Part shown: positions 14,400-17,561 of the stretch, piece by piece
Position numbering within the stretch: position 1 is the stretch's first letter
Layout: each line of letters starts with the position of its first letter
Assembly: GCA_040508545.1 (NCBI GenBank)
Contig: JBEVMR010000022.1
Location: 1 to 17,561 of the forward strand
Direction of reading: 5' to 3'
DNA: 17,561 nucleotides
From: VRUE01 sp040508545
Lineage (GTDB): Bacteria; Actinomycetota; Thermoleophilia; Solirubrobacterales; 70-9
Translations under genes and position numbers: made by a program
The notes under the pieces: generated by a model
Seen by the model: the letters and a program-made list of their open reading frames with translations, nothing else
Database searches by the model: none
What the model was told of the DNA's origin: nothing

Positions 14400-14413
14400 T
14401 CAGTGCGAACGGG

Positions 14414-15484
14414 CTAAAGCGTCAGCACGTGGGCGTGCTTGGGGTCGACGCGGCCCTCGAGCACGTCGAGATAGGCGCTCTGCAAGGCGTCGAAGCCCTG
14501 GCCCGGGATCGTCTCCAGCCATTTGCCGGTCCAGGTGCAGAAGGGATGCCAGGCGCCGGCGACGCGTGACTCGAGGCCGGCGCGGCCCCAGTCCTTGGCG
14601 CGCTTGGAGACGCGGGTCGGAGCAAAGAAGACAGTCGGCTGGGGCCCCGGCAGGTCACCGGCCCCGCTCGCCATCCCCTCCCAGTGGGTCATCCCCACCG
14701 CCATGCTGTGGACGAGCTCGTCGCCGAAGTGAGAGTGGACCGCTTGGCGCACGTCCCCATCGCCGGCGATGTCGACGAAGGTCACCGGGCCCCGGTCCAG
14801 GGTCTCGATCGCGTCGTAGCTGACCGTCCGGCCGTAGATCCCGAGGCCTTCGACGAACTCGGCGTTGCGCGGCGAGGTGAGGCCGATCAGCTCGACACCG
14901 TCGCGCTGCGCCAACATGAATGCTGCGGCGATCGCCGTCTTGCTCGATGCGCTGGCGATCACGATCGGGCCGCGCGTCACCAGGCCCTCGTCGGCGAGCT
15001 GATCGTCGATCAGGAAGGAGGTGAAGAAGAGCGGCCGCAGCAGCATCTGGATCGCCTCGCTGTCGGCGCGGTAGAACGAGTCGCTCCCGGTCGCCAGGTA
15101 GCGGTGGTAGGCGGAGGGCAGCTCGGCGCGATGGGGCGATCCGTCGACGAAGCCGGCCTCGCTGGCGTCAGCCGGGGTGACGAGCAGCTGCGAGGAGGGC
15201 GGCAGGTAGCCGAACAGGCGGGTCCCCGGCTCGACGCCCTCCGCCTCGCTCCGCTCGACCTCGGCGAAGCCCCACATCGGCACCCGGCCCCAGCCCTCCT
15301 CGGCGGTCGGGAAGAAGTCCCAGTAGCTCATCGCCTCGCCGAAGACCGCGTAGGTGACGTTGTTGGCGGTGAGGCCGAAGGTGTCGACCCGAAGCAGCGC
15401 TTGGCCTGGCCCCACCTCGGGCGGCGGCGAATCGACCACGCGGCACTCGCGCAGGTCGCTCCGCTTGACCAGGAAGTCGCTCAT
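14414..15484 (-). CDS. DUF2855 family protein
   Basis: This 356-residue protein has the characteristic opening region FGLTANNVTYAVFGEAM (36-52) with SYWDFFP (53-59), a WGF segment and FGYLPPSSQLLV. A nucleotide-binding-like segment, GPIVIASASSKTAIAAAFML, spans about 172-191. These match what I recall of DUF2855, a family distantly like medium-chain (quinone-oxidoreductase-type) reductases, function unknown. It ends SAYLDVLEGRVDPKHAHVL, a common family ending. No Shine-Dalgarno is clear before the ATG. It is divergent from the SDR gene with 39 nt between starts, so the two could share regulation. Its stop faces hairpin B. Confidence 0.88.
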   Translation of the reverse strand: MSDFLVKRSDLRECRVVDSPPPEVGPGQALLRVDTFGLTANNVTYAVFGEAMSYWDFFPTAEEGWGRVPMWGFAEVERSEAEGVEPGTRLFGYLPPSSQLLVTPADASEAGFVDGSPHRAELPSAYHRYLATGSDSFYRADSEAIQMLLRPLFFTSFLIDDQLADEGLVTRGPIVIASASSKTAIAAAFMLAQRDGVELIGLTSPRNAEFVEGLGIYGRTVSYDAIETLDRGPVTFVDIAGDGDVRQAVHSHFGDELVHSMAVGMTHWEGMASGAGDLPGPQPTVFFAPTRVSKRAKDWGRAGLESRVAGAWHPFCTWTGKWLETIPGQGFDALQSAYLDVLEGRVDPKHAHVLTL

Positions 15485-15509
15485 CCCGCAGAGGATGCTC
15501 TCACGTTCA

Positions 15510-15515
15510 TACTCT
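15510..15515 (+). promoter_or_regulatory. Candidate -10 box (TACTCT) for the SDR gene
   Basis: TACTCT lies 8 nt before the ATG at 15524, and no Shine-Dalgarno is present. It supports this ATG rather than any longer upstream frame, which runs antisense through the DUF2855 gene. Confidence 0.5.
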
Positions 15516-15523
15516 CCTTACCA

Positions 15524-16585
15524 ATGGAGGGTTCCCAGGGAGAGACGCAGACCGTTCTGGTCACCGGTGGCTCGGGGTACCTCGGCGGCTGGTGCTTGGC
15601 CGAGCTGCTGCGCCGCGGCTACCGCGTCCGCACGACCGTGCGCGATCTCGATCGCGAGGGCGAGGTGCGCGCCGCGCTGGCGCCCGAGGTGGAGGCCGGC
15701 GATCGCCTCACCGTCCTCGCCGCCGACCTGAAAGACGACGCCGGTTGGCCGCAGGCGGTCGAGGGCTGCGACTACGTCCTCCACGTCGCCTCCCCCTTTC
15801 CGCCACAGCAGCCGAAGGATCCCGACGAGCTGATCGTCCCGGCGCGCGAGGGCACCCTGCGGGTGCTCGCAGCCAGCCTCGCCGCCGGTGTACAGCGCGT
15901 CGTCGTCACCTCCTCTGTCGCGGCGATCACGGGCGGCGACAAACCGGCATCCGGACCGCTGACCGAGCGGAACTGGAGCGATCCGGACAACCCCAACCTC
16001 TCGCCGTACGCCCGCTCGAAGACGATCGCCGAGCGCGCGGCCTGGGACTTCATGGCCGAGCGCGGCGCGAGCGAGAAGCTGGCCACGGTCAACCCCGGCG
16101 CAATCATCGGCCCGGTCCTCAGCGACGACCACTCCTTTTCGCTGCAGGCGATCGAACGGCTGCTGCGCGGGATGCCCGGCGTGCCGCGAATCGGCTTCAG
16201 CTTCGTCGACGTCCGCGACGTCGCCGACCTCGAGATCCGGGCGATGACGGCGCCCGAGGCCGGCGGTGAGCGCTTCATCGCCACCGAGCGATTCCTCTGG
16301 TTCGCCGAAGTCGCCGCGATCCTGCGCGAGCGCCTCGGCGAAGACGCAGCAAAGGTGCCGACGCGCTCGGTGCCGAACCTGGTCGTGCGCGCGATGGGCC
16401 TCTTCGACCCCAGCGTTCGCTCGATCACCGGTCAGCTCGGCAAGAAGACCGAGCTCTCCAGCGAGAAGGCGAGGGCCCGCCTCGGCTGGTCGCCCCGCCC
16501 GAGCGAGGACACGATCGCCGATTGCGGCCGCAGCCTCAGCGCAAGCGGGGATGGAGCGCGAGCCGGAACTCGCGCCAAACCGTGA
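15524..16585 (+). CDS. Extended SDR, dihydroflavonol-reductase/aldehyde-reductase-like
   Basis: The 353-residue NAD(P)-dependent reductase has the extended-SDR nucleotide motif TGGSGYLGG (14-22), VLHVASPF (85-92), the catalytic Ser in VVVTSSVAAI (S130/S131) and Y162-x-x-x-K166 in SPYARSK. FSFVDVRDVAD further on is typical of the DFR/aldehyde-reductase branch, which reduces ketone or aldehyde groups using NADPH. The substrate is unknown. The open frame extends far upstream, but that part is antisense to DUF2855, and the ATG at 15524 sits 10 residues before the Rossmann strand with a TACTCT box upstream. The last 50 nt overlap the end of the convergent proline-rich gene, and the SDR tail after about residue 335 looks non-conserved. 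Confidence 0.92.
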   Translation: MEGSQGETQTVLVTGGSGYLGGWCLAELLRRGYRVRTTVRDLDREGEVRAALAPEVEAGDRLTVLAADLKDDAGWPQAVEGCDYVLHVASPFPPQQPKDPDELIVPAREGTLRVLAASLAAGVQRVVVTSSVAAITGGDKPASGPLTERNWSDPDNPNLSPYARSKTIAERAAWDFMAERGASEKLATVNPGAIIGPVLSDDHSFSLQAIERLLRGMPGVPRIGFSFVDVRDVADLEIRAMTAPEAGGERFIATERFLWFAEVAAILRERLGEDAAKVPTRSVPNLVVRAMGLFDPSVRSITGQLGKKTELSSEKARARLGWSPRPSEDTIADCGRSLSASGDGARAGTRAKP

Positions 16586-17459
16586 ACCCCAGCAGGGCAA
16601 GCAATCCGCCGATGGCGATCAAGTAGAGGAAGCTCCCTCGCTCGGCGAGGGTGGGGGCTAGAGCGGGATTCGGCGCGGACCGTGATGCGCCCGCCACTCC
16701 CTGGTGCCCGCTGAGCGGCGAGTCGCCACTCGTTTGAAGGACCGGTGAGCTCGCCAGCAGCAAGCCAGTGACCGCAGTGAGGGCTGGGCGAAGCAGGCCC
16801 CCCGCTATCCCCTCGACCACCCCGGCCCCACGGACTTCACTCCCGCCGAGGGAAACCGCGGGCCAGACACGGGCAAGCCACCGCTTCAGAGCGGCCACCT
16901 CGGCTGCTCTGACTGCAACCGGAGGGTTGGACGCCGTTCGGCTCCCGCGGACGACCGCCTCGCTTGCAGCCCGATCGGCATGATCTTGGGGCACCGCGAC
17001 CGGGCCGTCATCTCTGCGCACTGGAGTCGTGGCTGCCCTCGAGGCGGTGTCGTTGGCGGCGCTGGTCATGGAGTCGGCAGCCTTCTGCGCAGCACCGGCT
17101 ACCTCGTCCACCAGAGGAGGATCAGCGGCGTCGTCGCCAGCTCGAGGCGCAGGGGCCGGTGGCTCCTTGCTCGGCGGCTTGACCGGAACCTGGCGCGGCG
17201 GGGAGGGCGTCGCGGTCGCTGGCGGTGGCGATGGCGTCGCGGGCGGAGTCGGACCCGGCAGGGATGGCACGACGTTTGCAGTTTCCTGGACCGACTTCAC
17301 CGTCGACCCGACGGTATTCGCCGCTTCCTCAACCAACCCGGCCGACGCGGAGGGAACGCAAACCGCGCCGGCCAGGACTGCCCCGGCGGCCAAAGTGGCC
17401 ACGCAGCACCGGACTCGCGCTAATTCGAATCCAGCCCTTCCAGTCTGCTTACGGTCCAC
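16536..17459 (-). CDS. Proline-rich surface protein with signal peptide and C-terminal membrane anchor
   Basis: I do not recognise this 307-residue protein as a named family. It has an N-terminal signal (hydrophobic 19-36, likely cleavage near SASA at 37-40). A Pro/Thr/Ala-rich low-complexity region (about 66-106) follows, then an Ala-rich middle, a moderately hydrophobic stretch near 215-240, and a C-terminal transmembrane segment (about 277-293) followed by a basic tail, REFRLALHPRLR. That order suggests an extracytoplasmic stalk anchored at its C-terminus. No LPxTG sortase motif is visible. The start is a GTG with a weak AAGGCGG site upstream; a later in-frame GTG (residue 16) would shorten the signal peptide. 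It overlaps the convergent SDR gene by 50 nt. Confidence 0.75.
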   Translation of the reverse strand: MDRKQTGRAGFELARVRCCVATLAAGAVLAGAVCVPSASAGLVEEAANTVGSTVKSVQETANVVPSLPGPTPPATPSPPPATATPSPPRQVPVKPPSKEPPAPAPRAGDDAADPPLVDEVAGAAQKAADSMTSAANDTASRAATTPVRRDDGPVAVPQDHADRAASEAVVRGSRTASNPPVAVRAAEVAALKRWLARVWPAVSLGGSEVRGAGVVEGIAGGLLRPALTAVTGLLLASSPVLQTSGDSPLSGHQGVAGASRSAPNPALAPTLAERGSFLYLIAIGGLLALLGFTVWREFRLALHPRLR

Positions 17460-17561
17460 CGTGCCGCCTTGGGTTCGTTGGGTGCTGAGCTTTAGGTTCT
17501 ACCCATTATTTGGACAGATATACCAATTAGCTTACCCACTTTTGAGGTATTGACGTCGCTC
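17460..17561. other. AT-rich upstream region of the proline-rich gene
   Basis: The last 100 bases are far richer in A/T than the rest of the window and hold no open frame of note. They lie upstream of the minus-strand proline-rich gene, so they probably contain its promoter. On that strand TGGGTA occurs twice, about 33 nt apart. No specific operator can be defined. Confidence 0.45.

Larger units (their letters stand above)
13421..14400. mobile_element. Candidate hairpin-bounded element carrying the AbiEi/DUF559 gene
   Basis: Two related 34-bp hairpins (13424-13457 and 14366-14399) bracket one gene almost exactly: the first covers its start codon, the second begins 9 nt after its stop. Immediately outside, CAGTGC occurs on both sides (13415-13420 and 14401-14406) and could be a 6-bp target duplication. 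No transposase is seen, and the gene encodes a VSR/DUF559-type nuclease fold. Chance repeats or two independent terminators are the alternatives. Mobility is inference. Confidence 0.4.

Noticed and set aside
14684..15523. Upstream extension of the SDR open frame
   Set aside because: It is antisense to DUF2855. The Rossmann motif and the TACTCT box fix the start at 15524.

Overview
The window looks like chromosomal DNA from a high-GC actinobacterium, most plausibly the Thermoleophilia/Solirubrobacterales group. This is inferred from the strong G/C bias at third codon positions, the dense actinobacterial-type gene content (an EthA-like monooxygenase close to the mycobacterial one, a stand-alone 5'-3' exonuclease, DUF3556, DUF2855, an AbiEi/DUF559 protein) and the many short TANNNT boxes placed directly before start codons. 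No rRNA, tRNA, CRISPR array or classical insertion sequence was recognised. Taxonomy was not checked by any search.

Layout. Positions 1-74 form a perfect loopless palindrome that contains the end of the first gene. A minus-strand cluster (46-3771) encodes, in order of transcription, an ABC ATPase, an ABC-2 permease, a secreted cupredoxin and a Tat-exported multicopper oxidase. It reads as a copper/redox export operon. Divergent from it (3842-4495) is a WH-motif protein resembling the GRDP family with a Gly/Cys tail. Next is a minus-strand pair, a DUF3556 membrane protein followed by a COG1233/PYROXD2-like FAD oxidoreductase (4520-7718). It is divergent from a stand-alone 5'-3' exonuclease (7760-8632).

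A second minus-strand cluster (8637-12418) runs VOC protein, DHFR/RibD-type reductase, EthA-like Baeyer-Villiger monooxygenase, cupredoxin lipoprotein and hotdog thioesterase-like protein. Divergent from it is an M55 (DppA-like) D-aminopeptidase (12483-13400). Then comes an AbiEi/DUF559 (VSR-like nuclease fold) gene, bracketed exactly by two related 34-bp hairpins and by a 6-bp direct repeat. The window closes with a DUF2855 protein (minus), an extended SDR reductase (plus) and a proline-rich, signal-peptide-plus-C-terminal-anchor protein (minus). The last two genes overlap tail to tail. An AT-rich stretch fills the right edge.

The two most notable points are as follows. (1) The hairpin-gene-hairpin unit at 13421-14400 has the structure expected of a small palindrome-bounded mobile or REP-like element built around a VSR-fold nuclease. 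(2) Most transcription-unit-leading genes have a TANNNT hexamer 6-10 nt before the start codon and no Shine-Dalgarno, whereas several genes inside operons have one. This suggests widespread leaderless expression.
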